Positions 38,129-47,744 are shown, counted from the stretch's first letter. The stretch is DNA of 64,000 nt from Stenotrophomonas terrae (GCF_001431465.1 NZ_LDJJ01000013.1:47158-111157); one strand, 5' to 3'. The notes: generated by a model from the letters alone, not told the origin. Program-made: numbers and translations.

Positions 38129-38135
38129 TTGCCGG

Positions 38136-38813
38136 ATGTCGCCCGAAGCCGTCTCCCCCGCCCCCCGCCCCTCCCTGCAACGTCTTTTCCTCACCGGCCT
38201 GCTGACCCTGCTGCCGATCTGGTTGACCTGGGTGGTCGTCAAGTTCGTGTTCGTCCTGCTCTCGGGCATCAGCAGCCCGTTGATCGTGCCGTTGTCCGAG
38301 CGTATTGCCGCCTCGTTCCCGGATTATCTGGGCTGGATCAAGGTCGAATGGATGCAGGACATCACCGCCCTGCTGGCGACCCTGCTGGTGATCCTGTTGG
38401 TCGGCATCCTCAGCCGTCGGGTCATCGGCCAGCAGCTGCTGCGCTGGTTCGGTGCGGTGATCCGCCGCATTCCATTGGCCAGCATCATCTATGACAGCGC
38501 CAAGAAACTGCTGGACATCCTGCAGACCAAGCCCGGCAGCACCCAACGCGTGGTGCTGATCGACTTCCCGCACCGCGACATGAAGTCCATCGGTCTGGTC
38601 ACCCGGGTCCTCAAGGAACAGGGCACCGGCCGCGAACTGGCTGCCGTGTATGTGCCCACCACCCCCAACCCGACCTCCGGCTATCTGGAAATCGTCCCGG
38701 TAGAGCTGCTCACTCCCACCGACTGGACCGTGGACCAGGCCATGAGCTTCATCATTTCCGGTGGCGCGGTGGCCCCGGACAGCGTTCCGTTCACCCGCTC
38801 CGCCGACCGTTGA
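38136..38813 (+). CDS. DUF502 inner-membrane protein
   Basis: A 225-residue protein with two N-terminal membrane helices (LFLTGLLTLLPIWLTWVVV and LLATLLVILLVGILSRR) and a soluble C-terminal domain. Conserved DUF502 parts: IPLASIIYDSAKKLLDIL, RVVLIDFPHRDMKSIGLVTR, VYVPTTPNPTSGYLEIVP and DWTVDQAMSFIISGG. Function is unknown; plant relatives (COV) act in vascular patterning. The ATG is chosen because the family begins shortly before the first helix. A hairpin follows at 38824. Confidence 0.9.
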   Translation: MSPEAVSPAPRPSLQRLFLTGLLTLLPIWLTWVVVKFVFVLLSGISSPLIVPLSERIAASFPDYLGWIKVEWMQDITALLATLLVILLVGILSRRVIGQQLLRWFGAVIRRIPLASIIYDSAKKLLDILQTKPGSTQRVVLIDFPHRDMKSIGLVTRVLKEQGTGRELAAVYVPTTPNPTSGYLEIVPVELLTPTDWTVDQAMSFIISGGAVAPDSVPFTRSADR

Positions 38814-38823
38814 GTCCTGCTCG

Positions 38824-38849
38824 TGCCCTGCAGGCAACGCTGCAGGGCA
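38824..38849 (+). terminator. Perfect 10-bp hairpin after the DUF502 gene
   Basis: TGCCCTGCAG and its complement CTGCAGGGCA with a 6-base loop, 10 bases after the stop. There is no T-run, so termination would be weak or Rho-assisted. Confidence 0.45.
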
Positions 38850-38958
38850 TGGGACACAACCCTGGCTGTATAAGCTGCGCGTGTTCATCCGCGCCACGGC
38901 TGGTCGTCACCGCCGATATCGGGCAAGCTCCCGGGTCGATGTATTTGCGGAACACCTG

Positions 38959-40854
38959 ATGTCTTCCAGCCCGTTGCGCCTGCTTGCGCTCGCCATTGCC
39001 TCGATCATGACGCTGTCCGTTGCAGCGCCTGCCGAGGCTGCCAAGAAGAAAACCCAGCGCCAGTCCGCGCCGCAGAGCCGCGCGGCAAAAGCCCGCAGCA
39101 CACCGCGCGCCGCGCCGCGCCGACCGGCCGCGGTGCCGCTGCCGATAAAGCAGGACAACGCCGCCAAGCTCAACCGCATCTATGACGAATACTGGGATGC
39201 CTCGATGCGGCTGAACCCGCTGCAGGCCACCTTCCAGGGCGACCCGCGCTACAACGACCAGCTGCCCAACTTCCTGTCCGCGGCCTCGCGCCAGCAATCG
39301 CACGACTTCATGGTCGAATGGCTGGGCAAGGTCGAAGCCGTCGGCGCCACCGGCCTGCAGGGCCAGGACCTGCTCAGCTACGAGATCTTCGTGCGCGATG
39401 CGCATGTCTCGCTGGCTGGCGAGCAGTACCCGACCTGGATGCTGCCGATCAACCAGTACTACAACCTGTCCAGCATCATTGCCGTGCTCGGCTCCGGTGC
39501 CGGTGCGCAGCCCTTCCGCACGGTCAAGGACTACGAAAACTGGTCCAGGCGCTCGCTCGGCATCCCGCCGTTGTTCGAGCAGGCCATCGCCAATATGCGC
39601 GAAGGCAAGGCCGCCGGCGTGGTGCAGCCGCGCGCACTGATGGAAAAAGTACTGCCGCAGCTTGATGCGGTAATCAAGCCCAGCGCCGAGGAAAGCCTGT
39701 TCTGGGGCCCGATCCGCAACATGCCGGCGGATTTTTCCGCCGAGGACAAGGCCAGGATCAGCGCCGAGTACAAGCGCATGATCGAGAACCGGATCATGCC
39801 GGCGTACCGCTCGCTGCGCGGTTTCATCGCCACCGAATACATGGCCGCCGCCCGCAGCACCGACGGCATGGCCGCGCTGCCCAATGGTCGCGCCTGGTAC
39901 GCGCACAATGTTGCCAGCAGCACCTCGCCGGCCCGCTCGCCGGCGGAAATCCATGCCCTGGGCGAGCAGGAGGTGAAAGACCTGCAGGCCCGCATCGATG
40001 CGGTGATGAAGCAGGCCAGGATCCGTGGCTCGCAGCAGAAAGCCTTCAATGCGATGCGCAATGACCGCCAGTTCGCGTTCCGCGACGCCAATGCGCTGCT
40101 GGCCAGTTACGCCGATGCAGGCCGCCGGGTGAATGCCGCGGTCCCGGCATTGTTCAACGAGCAGCCCAAGGCCCGCCTGGAAATCAAGGCCGTCGAAGCC
40201 GAGCGCGCCGCCACCTCCAGCGCCGCCAGCTACCAGCCCGGCAGCGCCGATGGCCAGCAACCGGGCGTGCTTTACGTCAACACCAGTGACTTGCCCTCGC
40301 GCAAGCGCTGGGCGGTGACCATGCAATACCTGCATGAGGCCATTCCCGGCCATCACTACCAGTTGGGCGCACAGCAGGAGCTGACCGCGCTGCCGCGCTT
40401 CCGTCGCCTCGGCGGCGATGTCGCCTATGTCGAAGGCTGGGGCCTGTACGCCGAATCGCTGGGCCAGGAACTGGGCCTGTACAGCGACCCCTACGACCAG
40501 CTCGGCTATCTGCAGACCACCTTGCTACGCACCGTGCGGCTGGTGGCCGACACCGGCCTCAATGCCGCCGGCTGGAGCCGCCAGCAGGCCACCGATTACA
40601 TGGTCAAGAACGCCGACATCCCGGCTGCCGACGCCGCCTCGGAGGTCGAGCGCTTCATGGCCTTGCCTGGCCAGGCCTTGGCGTATCGTGTCGGCGAGAT
40701 CAAGATCCGGCTGCTGCGCGAAAAGGCCAAGGCCGAACTCGGCGACCGCTTCGATCCGCGCGAATTCCATCATGAGATCCTCAAGGATGGCTCCATGCCG
40801 CTGGACATCCTGGAAGCCAAGATCGACCGTTGGATCGCCAGCAAGAAAGCCTGA
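38959..40854 (+). CDS. DUF885 family secreted protein, metallopeptidase-like
   Basis: A 631-residue protein of the DUF885 family. It has a signal peptide (LLALAIASIMTLSVAAPAEA), then a basic low-complexity linker (KKKTQRQSAPQSRAAKARS) and the domain. Putative metal-binding motifs are HEAIPGHHYQLGAQQE and the following YVEGWGLYAESLGQELG, as in gluzincin-like DUF885 proteins. Other members behave as peptidases or lipoproteins of unknown substrate. It probably acts in the periplasm. The ATG at 38959 starts the signal peptide; the frame is open further upstream. It is followed 20 bp later by a serine hydrolase gene. Confidence 0.9.
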   Translation: MSSSPLRLLALAIASIMTLSVAAPAEAAKKKTQRQSAPQSRAAKARSTPRAAPRRPAAVPLPIKQDNAAKLNRIYDEYWDASMRLNPLQATFQGDPRYNDQLPNFLSAASRQQSHDFMVEWLGKVEAVGATGLQGQDLLSYEIFVRDAHVSLAGEQYPTWMLPINQYYNLSSIIAVLGSGAGAQPFRTVKDYENWSRRSLGIPPLFEQAIANMREGKAAGVVQPRALMEKVLPQLDAVIKPSAEESLFWGPIRNMPADFSAEDKARISAEYKRMIENRIMPAYRSLRGFIATEYMAAARSTDGMAALPNGRAWYAHNVASSTSPARSPAEIHALGEQEVKDLQARIDAVMKQARIRGSQQKAFNAMRNDRQFAFRDANALLASYADAGRRVNAAVPALFNEQPKARLEIKAVEAERAATSSAASYQPGSADGQQPGVLYVNTSDLPSRKRWAVTMQYLHEAIPGHHYQLGAQQELTALPRFRRLGGDVAYVEGWGLYAESLGQELGLYSDPYDQLGYLQTTLLRTVRLVADTGLNAAGWSRQQATDYMVKNADIPAADAASEVERFMALPGQALAYRVGEIKIRLLREKAKAELGDRFDPREFHHEILKDGSMPLDILEAKIDRWIASKKA

Positions 40855-40874
40855 CCACCTGACTAGGAGCCACC

Positions 40875-41960
40875 ATGCGTCGCTGGAATCCCCGACTCGC
40901 CCTGCTGTGCCTGTTCGCGTGCTCCAGCCTGGTGTGCTCCAGCCTGGCTGCGGCGGTGCCACTGGCACCGCCCGATCCCGGCATCGATGCATTGATGCAG
41001 CGTTATGACGGTCAGGTCCCCGGCGCCTCGCTACTGGTGATCAAGGACGGCCAGCCCGCATTCCGTCGCAGCTACGGGCTGGCAGTGCTGGAAGACGGCA
41101 CACCGGTCACCCCGGCTACCAATTTCCGCCTGGCTTCGGTCAGCAAGCAGTTCACCGCCGCGGCCATCCTGCTGTTGGCCGAGGACGGCAAGCTGGGCAT
41201 CGACGACCCGTTGAAGAGGTGGCTACCCAGCCTGCCGGCCGTCGCCGACAGCATGACCCTGCGCCAGCTGCTCAGCCATAGCAGCGGCCTGATCGATTAC
41301 GAAGACCTGATGGACCCCGCCGACAGCCGCCAGGTGCATGACATCGACGTGCTGCACCTGCTGGAGAAGCAGGACCGCAGCTATTTCGCACCGGGCAGCG
41401 ACTACCGTTACAGCAATGGTGGTTATGCCTTGCTCGCGCTGATCGTTGGCAAAGCCTCGGGCACCGACTTTGCCAGCTTCCTGCGGCAACGCATCTTCCT
41501 GCCGCTGGGCATGAACAACACTTACGCTCATCAGGATGGCGTGGATGAGGTGCCCAACCGCGCCTATGGCTACAGCCAGATTGATGGCCGCTGGCAGCGC
41601 ACCGATCAAAGCACCACCAGCGCGGTACTTGGCGATGGCGGCATCTACTCCTCGATTGATGACCTGGCCAAGTGGGACGCGGCGCTGTATGACCAGCGCC
41701 TGTTGAAGGCCAGCTCGCTGCAGCTCGCCTTCAGCCCGGCAACCGCCACCAAGGAAGCCGACGTACCGTTCTATGGCTTTGGTTGGCGCATCAACGGCGA
41801 CGCGCTATGGCATAGCGGCGAGAGCATTGGCTTCCGCAACGTGATCGTGCGTTACCCCAAGCAGAAACTGACGGTCATCGTGCTGAGCAACCGCAACGAG
41901 CCCGAACCCTATGCGCTGGCCATCGATATCGCCCGCCGCTGGCTGGATGCCGCGCGATGA
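40875..41960 (+). CDS. Secreted serine hydrolase, beta-lactamase/PBP4 fold
   Basis: A 361-residue serine hydrolase of the class C beta-lactamase-like (PF00144) family. The signal peptide covers about 1-27. The catalytic S-x-x-K is Ser88-Val-Ser-Lys91 in FRLASVSKQFTAAAILLL; the Y-x-N motif is RYSNGGYALL, and WHSGESIGFRN supplies the third motif. Such enzymes include esterases and D-aminopeptidases, so true beta-lactamase activity should not be assumed. A ribosome site (AGGAGCC) precedes the ATG. The stop overlaps the start of the VOC gene by 4 bases. Confidence 0.92.
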   Translation: MRRWNPRLALLCLFACSSLVCSSLAAAVPLAPPDPGIDALMQRYDGQVPGASLLVIKDGQPAFRRSYGLAVLEDGTPVTPATNFRLASVSKQFTAAAILLLAEDGKLGIDDPLKRWLPSLPAVADSMTLRQLLSHSSGLIDYEDLMDPADSRQVHDIDVLHLLEKQDRSYFAPGSDYRYSNGGYALLALIVGKASGTDFASFLRQRIFLPLGMNNTYAHQDGVDEVPNRAYGYSQIDGRWQRTDQSTTSAVLGDGGIYSSIDDLAKWDAALYDQRLLKASSLQLAFSPATATKEADVPFYGFGWRINGDALWHSGESIGFRNVIVRYPKQKLTVIVLSNRNEPEPYALAIDIARRWLDAAR

Positions 41961-42355
41961 ACCTGCTGGGCGGCATCCATCATGTGGCGGTGATTGCATC
42001 GAACTATGCGCGGTCGCGCGATTTCTATGTCCGTATTCTTGGGCTTGAGGTCATTGCCGAGAACCACCGCGGCGCGCGTGATTCATGGAAGCTGGACCTG
42101 CGCCTGGCCGATGGCAGCCAGCTGGAATTGTTTTCCTTTCCCAACCCGCCCGCGCGGCCCAGCCGGCCGGAAGCCTCCGGCCTGCGCCATCTGGCCTTCC
42201 GGGTCGCGCAGCTGGACGATGTGGTCGCCCACCTGCAGCGCGAAGGCGTGGCCTGCGAGCCGATCCGCGTTGACGAATTCACCGGCCGCCGCTTCACCTT
42301 CTTCGCCGACCCCGACGATCTGCCGCTGGAACTCTACGAAACGCCTGCACCGTAA
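41957..42355 (+). CDS. VOC (glyoxalase-like) family protein, YaeR/GloA2 type
   Basis: A 132-residue single-domain vicinal oxygen chelate protein. Metal-binding positions appear as the first His (IHHVAVIASNYARSRDFY), the middle His (LRHLAFRV) and the last Glu (LPLELYETP). The closest known group is E. coli YaeR (GloA2), linked to methylglyoxal detoxification but with uncertain substrate. It starts within the end of the serine hydrolase gene (ATGA), so the two are probably translated together. Confidence 0.88.
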   Translation: MNLLGGIHHVAVIASNYARSRDFYVRILGLEVIAENHRGARDSWKLDLRLADGSQLELFSFPNPPARPSRPEASGLRHLAFRVAQLDDVVAHLQREGVACEPIRVDEFTGRRFTFFADPDDLPLELYETPAP

Positions 42356-42357
42356 CC

Positions 42358-42631
42358 GTAGTGCCGAGCCATGCTCGGCAGAGGCGTTCCCCGCAACACA
42401 TCAGCGCCAAGGGCTTTAGTAACAGAGCAAGCCGCGAAGCCACACATCCAACAACGCAAAGCCTACCCCTCCCCAACCCTCCCCTTTGCTGCGCAAAAGG
42501 GAGGGGGCAAAGGCCACTGCCTTGCCTTTGCCTTGTGGGAGCGGCGTCAGCCGCGAAGCTCCCACACCAGCAGATTGCGCCAAACCCTCTTGCCCAACAT
42601 CGCCAGCTTCGCGGCTGACGCCGCTCCCACA
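42358..42631. repeat. Repeat cluster between the VOC and ABC genes
   Basis: Three repeat families stand side by side. A GTAG-headed SMAG-like hairpin is at 42358-42382 (GTAGTGCCGAGCCATGCTCG). A C-rich/G-rich palindrome is at 42467-42508 (TCCCCAACCCTCCCCTTTG, then AAAAGGGAGGGGG). An inverted REP pair is at 42534-42631 (TGTGGGAGCGGCGTCAGCC and its reverse complement). This accounts for most of the 400-bp gene-free stretch 42356-42755; the last 120 bases should hold the promoter of the ABC operon, which I cannot pinpoint. Confidence 0.85.
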
Positions 42632-42755
42632 ACTGCTCCCACTGGTCACATTTCGGATCTACCGCAGTCCCTGGACCTAATGACTTCCGGCGCATTGCCG
42701 TAAGCCCGGCCGAAGCACACTGTTGCGGTCATCATCCAAGGAGAGGTCCGGTCCC

Positions 42756-43649
42756 ATGCTGCAGATCCGTGGTTTGTCGAAAACCTACGCCAATGGCGTA
42801 CATGCACTGAAAAACGTCGATCTCGACATTCCGCGCGGCATGTTCGGCCTGCTTGGCCCCAATGGCGCCGGCAAGTCCTCCCTGATGCGCACCCTGGCCA
42901 CCCTGCAGGAAGCCGATGCGGGCAGCGCCACCCTGACCACCGCCGACGGCGCCAGCATCGATATCCTGCGCGACAAGGACGCGCTGCGCCGCAAGCTCGG
43001 CTATCTGCCGCAGGATTTCGGTGTCTATCCCAAGGTCAGCGCACTGGATCTGCTCGATCATTTCGCCGTGCTCAAGGGCCTGACCGCGCGCAAGCAGCGC
43101 AAGGAAGTGGTCGAGGGCCTGCTGCAACAGGTCAACCTGTGGGACGCGCGCAAGCGCAAGCTCGGCACCTATTCCGGCGGCATGCGCCAGCGCTTCGGCA
43201 TTGCCCAGGCGCTGCTCGGCAACCCGCAGCTGGTGATCGTCGATGAGCCCACCGCCGGCCTGGACCCGGAAGAACGCAATCGCTTTCTCAATCTGCTGGC
43301 CGAGATCGGCGAGAACGTGGCGGTGATCCTTTCCACCCACATCGTCGAGGATGTCACCGACCTGTGCCCGACCATGGCCATCATGAACAAGGGCGAAGTA
43401 CTGCTGACCGGACGACCGGCCGAGGCGATCAACGCGCTGCAGGCACAGGTATGGCGCAAGCAGGTGGCCAAGGCCGCGCTGCCTGACTACGAAAGCCGCT
43501 TCACCGTTCTGTCGACGCGACTGGTTGGCGGTCATCCGGTGATCCATGTATTCGCCGACAACTGCCCGGAAGCGGGTTTTGAGCCGGTCGCACCCGGGCT
43601 CGAGGACGTCTACTTCCAGCGCCTGCGCCTGCAGGCGCAGGCCGCCTGA
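42756..43649 (+). CDS. ABC transporter ATP-binding protein
   Basis: A 297-residue ATPase. Walker A is GLLGPNGAGKSSLMRTLATL (about residues 32-45), the Q-loop is LGYLPQDFGVYPKVSALDLL, the ABC signature is YSGGMRQRFGIAQALLG, Walker B LVIVDEPTAGLDPEERNRFL and the H-loop ILSTHIVEDV. The C-terminal 80 residues (from INALQAQVWRKQV) are typical for ABC-2 type exporters. The ATG at 42756 has AAGGAGAGG upstream. It is followed 11 bp later by the permease/peptidase fusion, which must be its partner. Confidence 0.96.
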   Translation: MLQIRGLSKTYANGVHALKNVDLDIPRGMFGLLGPNGAGKSSLMRTLATLQEADAGSATLTTADGASIDILRDKDALRRKLGYLPQDFGVYPKVSALDLLDHFAVLKGLTARKQRKEVVEGLLQQVNLWDARKRKLGTYSGGMRQRFGIAQALLGNPQLVIVDEPTAGLDPEERNRFLNLLAEIGENVAVILSTHIVEDVTDLCPTMAIMNKGEVLLTGRPAEAINALQAQVWRKQVAKAALPDYESRFTVLSTRLVGGHPVIHVFADNCPEAGFEPVAPGLEDVYFQRLRLQAQAA

Positions 43650-43660
43650 CGGAGACGACC

Positions 43661-46600
43661 ATGACCTTCGCCTTCCTGCGCTTCGAGCTGCGTGAGCAGC
43701 TGCGTTCCCCTTTGCTGTGGCTGCTTGCAGTACTGTTCGCGCTGATCGCGTTCGGCGCCGGCGCCAGCGATGCCATCCAGATCGGTGGCGGCATCGGCAA
43801 TGTGCACCGCAATGCACCGTCGGTGATCACCACCCTCATGACCTCCTTCACCCTGATCGGTCTGCTGGTGGTCACCTTGTTCGTCAGCAATGCCTTGCTG
43901 CGTGACTTTGAACTCGGCACCGCGGAGCTGGTGTTCTCCAGCCCGATCAAACGTCGTGATTACCTGCTGGGCCGGCTGGGTGCTGCCTTGCTGGCCAGCC
44001 TGCTGATGTACGTGATCATCGCCGTGGGGCTGTTCATCGCCCAGTTCATGCCATGGATCGATGCCGCTCGTCTCGGCCCGGTATCGCTGAAACCCTACCT
44101 GTGGTCGTTCGCGTTCATGGTGGTGCCGAATGTGCTGTTCACCACCGCCTTGCTGTCGCTGCTGGCAGTGACCACCCGCAACATCCTGTGGGTGTACATC
44201 GGCGTCATCGTGTTCTTCGTGCTGTACGGCGTCAGCCGCGCCCTGCTGGCCGATATCGACAATATGCGGATCTCCTCGCTGCTCGATCCGCTCGGCATGC
44301 GTGCGATGAGCCAGGCCATGCGCTACTGGTCCGCCGAAGAGCGCAACACCGGCCTGCCCGCCTTCACCGGCTATCTGCTGGAAAACCGGCTGCTGTGGCT
44401 GGCGGTGACCGCTGCACTGTTCACGGCGACCTTTGCCCTGTTCCGCACCGAACGCAGCGGCACTGGCCGCAAGCGCGGCAAGAAGGCCGTCAGCGTTGCC
44501 ACCACCGATGGCAAGCGCAGCAATGTGGTTGCGCCCAAGGTCACGCCGAGCTTCACCGCCGCGACCGGCTGGCGGCAGCTGCTGCGCCAGGTGGGTTTCG
44601 ACGCGCTGGGCGTATTCCGCAGTGCGCCGTTCCTGGTGTTGCTGGTGCTGGGCATGGCCAACTTCATCCCCAGCGCCCTGCACCGCCGCACCATGTACGG
44701 CACGCCCAGCTGGCCGGTGACCTCGCAGATGCTGGAAGCACTGCAGGGCAGTTTCAGCTTCCTGCTGATCATCATCGTATTGTTCTACGCCGGCGAACTG
44801 GTCTGGCGTGAGCGCAGCGCCCGCATCGCCGGCATCAGCGATGCCATGCCGGTACCGAACTGGGTACCGCTGCTGGGCAAGTTCCTCACCCTGGTTGCGG
44901 TCGTATTCGCCTTCCAGGCCGTGGGTGGGTTGACCGCAATCGCTATCCAGCTGAGCAAGGGTTATACCCAGATCGAGCCGCTGCTGTACCTGAAGACGTT
45001 GGCGCTGGATTCGGTGGTCTACATCTTGATGGGCGGCATGGCGCTGGTGCTGCAGGTGCTGAGCAACAACAAGTTCATGGGCTATGCCCTGCTGATCCTG
45101 TTGCTGATCGGGCAGTCGGTACTGGGCATGCTCGACTACACCCAGAACCTGTACAACTTCGGCAGCTGGCCGATTGCACCGTATTCGGACATGAATGGCT
45201 ACGGCCATTTCCTGAGCGGTCAGTTGGCCTTCCAGGGCTACTGGGCGCTGTTCCTGTTGGCCTTGTTGTTGCTGTGTGCAGCCTTGTGGGTGCGCGGTGT
45301 GGATTCGGGCTGGCGTCAGCGCCTGCGCCTGGCCAAACAGCGCCTGCGCGGACCGTTGGGTGCCGGACTGGCCGTAGCCACGCTGGCCTTCATCGCCTGC
45401 GGTGGCTGGCTGTACTGGAGCACCAACATCCGCAACGAGTTCGTCTCGCCGGACCAGATGCTGGACCGCCAGGCCCGCTATGAGCGTGAGTACCGCAAGT
45501 ACAAGGACCTGCCACAGCCGCGCATCGTCGCCATCGACAACATGGTCGATCTGCATCCCGAGACGCAGTCGGTGCGCATTGATGGCGTCTACCGCGTGCG
45601 CAATACGCATCCGGCGGCCATTCCCGACATTCATGTCGCGATGGGCGATGACAGCACGCTGGTCAACATCGAACTGGGCGGCGCCAAACTGACCACCCAC
45701 GATGGGGAACTGGGTTACCGCATCTACCATCTGGATACGCCGATGGCGCCGGGCGAGGAACGTGATATCAGCTTCACCGTGGACATCCATCCCAACGGCA
45801 TCACCGCCGACCAGGCACAGACCCAGATCGTCGACAACGGCAGCTTCTTCAACAGCCGCGTGCTACCGGCCTTCGGCTACGACACCGGTGCCGAGATAAG
45901 CGACCGCAACGAACGCCGCAAGCGTGACCTGGGCGAACCGACGCGCATGCCGAAGCTGGAGGATGAAGCCGCACGTGCCAATACCTACATCTCCAACGAT
46001 TCGGATTGGTTGGATTTCCGTAGCACCGTCTGCACCGCGCCGGACCAGATCGCCTTGGCACCGGGCTACCTGCAGAAGGAGTTCGAACGCGATGGCCGCC
46101 GCTGCTTCAGCTACGCCATGGACCGGCCGATGCTGAACTTTTACGCCTATCTGTCGGCGCGCTGGCAGGTGAAGAAGGCTACTTACAAAGACATCCCGAT
46201 CGAGATCTATTACGACGCCAAGCATCCTTACAACGTCGATCGGATGATTGAAGGCGTACAGAAGTCCCTTGCCTATTACGAAGCCAACTTCAGCCCGTAC
46301 CAGCACAAGCAGGTACGCATCATCGAGTTCCCGGGTTATCAATCGTTCGCGCAAAGCTTTGCCAACACCATTCCGTACTCAGAGTCGATCGGCTTCATCG
46401 CCGACCTGCGCGACAAGGATGATGTCGACTACGTGTTCTATGTGACCGCGCACGAAGTGGCGCACCAATGGTGGGCGCACCAGGTCATCGGCGCCAATGT
46501 GCAGGGCGCGACCGTGCTGTCCGAGTCGCTGTCGCAGTACTCGGCGCTGATGGTGATGGAAAAGGAATACGGACGCGGCCATATGCGTCAGTTCCTGAAG

Positions 46601-47239
46601 GACGAGCTGGACAACTACCTGTCGGGCCGTGGTGGTGAAGACGTGGAAGAACTGCCGCTGTATCGGGTGGAGAACCAGCAATACATCCACTACCGCAAGG
46701 GCTCGGTGGTGTTCTACCGCCTGCGCGAGGAAATGGGCGAGGAAGCCTTGAACCGTGCCCTGTCCCGTTTCATCCAGGCCAAGGCCTTCCAGCAACCGCC
46801 CTACACCACCTCGGCCGAGCTGCTGCAGTTCATCCGTGCCGAAGCCAAGCCCGAGCAGCAGGCTTTGATCACCGACCTGTTCGAGAAGATCAGCTTCTAT
46901 GACAACCGCGTGGTCGAGGCCAATGCCAAGAAGCGCGCCGATGGCCGCTATGACGTGACCCTGCAGCTGCATGCTGACAAGCGTTACGCCGACGGTGTTG
47001 GCAAGGAAACGCCCGGCACGCTGGATGACTGGATTGAAGTGGGGGTATTCGCCAAGGGCGCTTCCGGCAAGGAGCGCGATGAGAAGGTGCTGTACCTGCA
47101 GCGCCACCACATCACCGCAGCCGCCCCCAGCATCACGGTCACGGTAGACCAGAAGCCCGACGAAGCCGGTTTCGACCCGTACAACAAGTTGATTGACCGG
47201 GTCTCAGCCGACAACCGCAAGCGGGTGACGGTGCAGTAG
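43661..47239 (+). CDS. ABC-2 type permease fused to M1 aminopeptidase
   Basis: A 1192-residue membrane protein. Residues about 1-590 hold two sets of membrane helices of ABC-2 permease type (e.g. LLWLLAVLFALIAFGAGAS, TLIGLLVVTLFVSNALLRD, LLIIIVLFYAGELVWRERSA). Residues about 620-1190 form an M1-type peptidase with zinc motif HEVAHQWW (His931, His935). The next conserved acidic residue is Glu955 in SESLSQYS, 19 residues after His935, where classical M1 enzymes have 18. The peptidase part should face the periplasm. The fusion is known in Xanthomonadaceae and other proteobacteria, but its substrate is not. The upstream ATPase completes the transporter. Confidence 0.94.
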   Translation: MTFAFLRFELREQLRSPLLWLLAVLFALIAFGAGASDAIQIGGGIGNVHRNAPSVITTLMTSFTLIGLLVVTLFVSNALLRDFELGTAELVFSSPIKRRDYLLGRLGAALLASLLMYVIIAVGLFIAQFMPWIDAARLGPVSLKPYLWSFAFMVVPNVLFTTALLSLLAVTTRNILWVYIGVIVFFVLYGVSRALLADIDNMRISSLLDPLGMRAMSQAMRYWSAEERNTGLPAFTGYLLENRLLWLAVTAALFTATFALFRTERSGTGRKRGKKAVSVATTDGKRSNVVAPKVTPSFTAATGWRQLLRQVGFDALGVFRSAPFLVLLVLGMANFIPSALHRRTMYGTPSWPVTSQMLEALQGSFSFLLIIIVLFYAGELVWRERSARIAGISDAMPVPNWVPLLGKFLTLVAVVFAFQAVGGLTAIAIQLSKGYTQIEPLLYLKTLALDSVVYILMGGMALVLQVLSNNKFMGYALLILLLIGQSVLGMLDYTQNLYNFGSWPIAPYSDMNGYGHFLSGQLAFQGYWALFLLALLLLCAALWVRGVDSGWRQRLRLAKQRLRGPLGAGLAVATLAFIACGGWLYWSTNIRNEFVSPDQMLDRQARYEREYRKYKDLPQPRIVAIDNMVDLHPETQSVRIDGVYRVRNTHPAAIPDIHVAMGDDSTLVNIELGGAKLTTHDGELGYRIYHLDTPMAPGEERDISFTVDIHPNGITADQAQTQIVDNGSFFNSRVLPAFGYDTGAEISDRNERRKRDLGEPTRMPKLEDEAARANTYISNDSDWLDFRSTVCTAPDQIALAPGYLQKEFERDGRRCFSYAMDRPMLNFYAYLSARWQVKKATYKDIPIEIYYDAKHPYNVDRMIEGVQKSLAYYEANFSPYQHKQVRIIEFPGYQSFAQSFANTIPYSESIGFIADLRDKDDVDYVFYVTAHEVAHQWWAHQVIGANVQGATVLSESLSQYSALMVMEKEYGRGHMRQFLKDELDNYLSGRGGEDVEELPLYRVENQQYIHYRKGSVVFYRLREEMGEEALNRALSRFIQAKAFQQPPYTTSAELLQFIRAEAKPEQQALITDLFEKISFYDNRVVEANAKKRADGRYDVTLQLHADKRYADGVGKETPGTLDDWIEVGVFAKGASGKERDEKVLYLQRHHITAAAPSITVTVDQKPDEAGFDPYNKLIDRVSADNRKRVTVQ

Positions 47240-47268
47240 GCAGCGCGGTGTGCGCCCCGCTTTTGCTC

Positions 47269-47640
47269 AAAGCCCCTCTCCCGTCTGCGGGAGAGGGGTT
47301 GGGGTGAGGGCAGCTTTTGGCGGTTTACCGGTAAAGCCCTTGCCAAGCATGGCTCGGCACTACAGCCCCTCCCCTGCGGGGTGAGAGGAGCAGCTTGCAA
47401 ACCATGGTTCGCTGCTCCTCGAACGACCTTGCGCTGGCACAAGGGCCGGGGCGCGGAGCGGTGGTTGGGGTGAGGGCAGCTTCTGGGGCATTACCGGCAA
47501 AGCCCCTGCCGAGCATGGCTCGGCACTACAAACCCCTCTCCCTCCGGGAGAGGGGTTGGGGTGAGGGCAGCTTCTGGGGCATTACCGGCAAAGCCCCTGC
47601 CGAGCATGGCTCGGCACTACAAGCCCCTCTCCCGTCCACC
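47269..47640. repeat. Mosaic of palindromic repeats with 91-bp period
   Basis: The gene-free stretch 47240-47744 is mostly repeats. The block TGAGGGCAGCTT..., a GGCAAAGCCC stretch and a reversed SMAG-like hairpin (GAGCATGGCTCGGCACTAC) occur three times, starting at 47305, 47471 and 47562. The last two are 91 bp apart and nearly identical. GAGAGGGG-type palindromes (CCCCTCTCCCTCCGGGAGAG) lie between them. The remaining part (47641-47744) holds TACATT at 47685, a possible -10 box, and the DUF2147 ribosome site. Confidence 0.85.
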
Positions 47641-47744
47641 GCAAATCTGCTGCACTGCGGATTCCGTACGGGACCGAATGCGGTTACATTCGCCCCGTAA
47701 CAGCGCCGTCGGCGGCTGATCAAACCCACCCTGGGAGGGGAAAC

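Noticed and set aside
40875..41960. Antibiotic-resistance beta-lactamase
   Set aside because: The fold and SxxK/YxN motifs fit the broad serine hydrolase family, but nothing points to a true class C enzyme such as a neighbouring ampR or AmpC-specific motifs.
43610..45790. A 726-codon open frame opposite the permease/M1 fusion
   Set aside because: Antisense to a strong coding sequence and without any recognisable domain; a typical GC-rich shadow.
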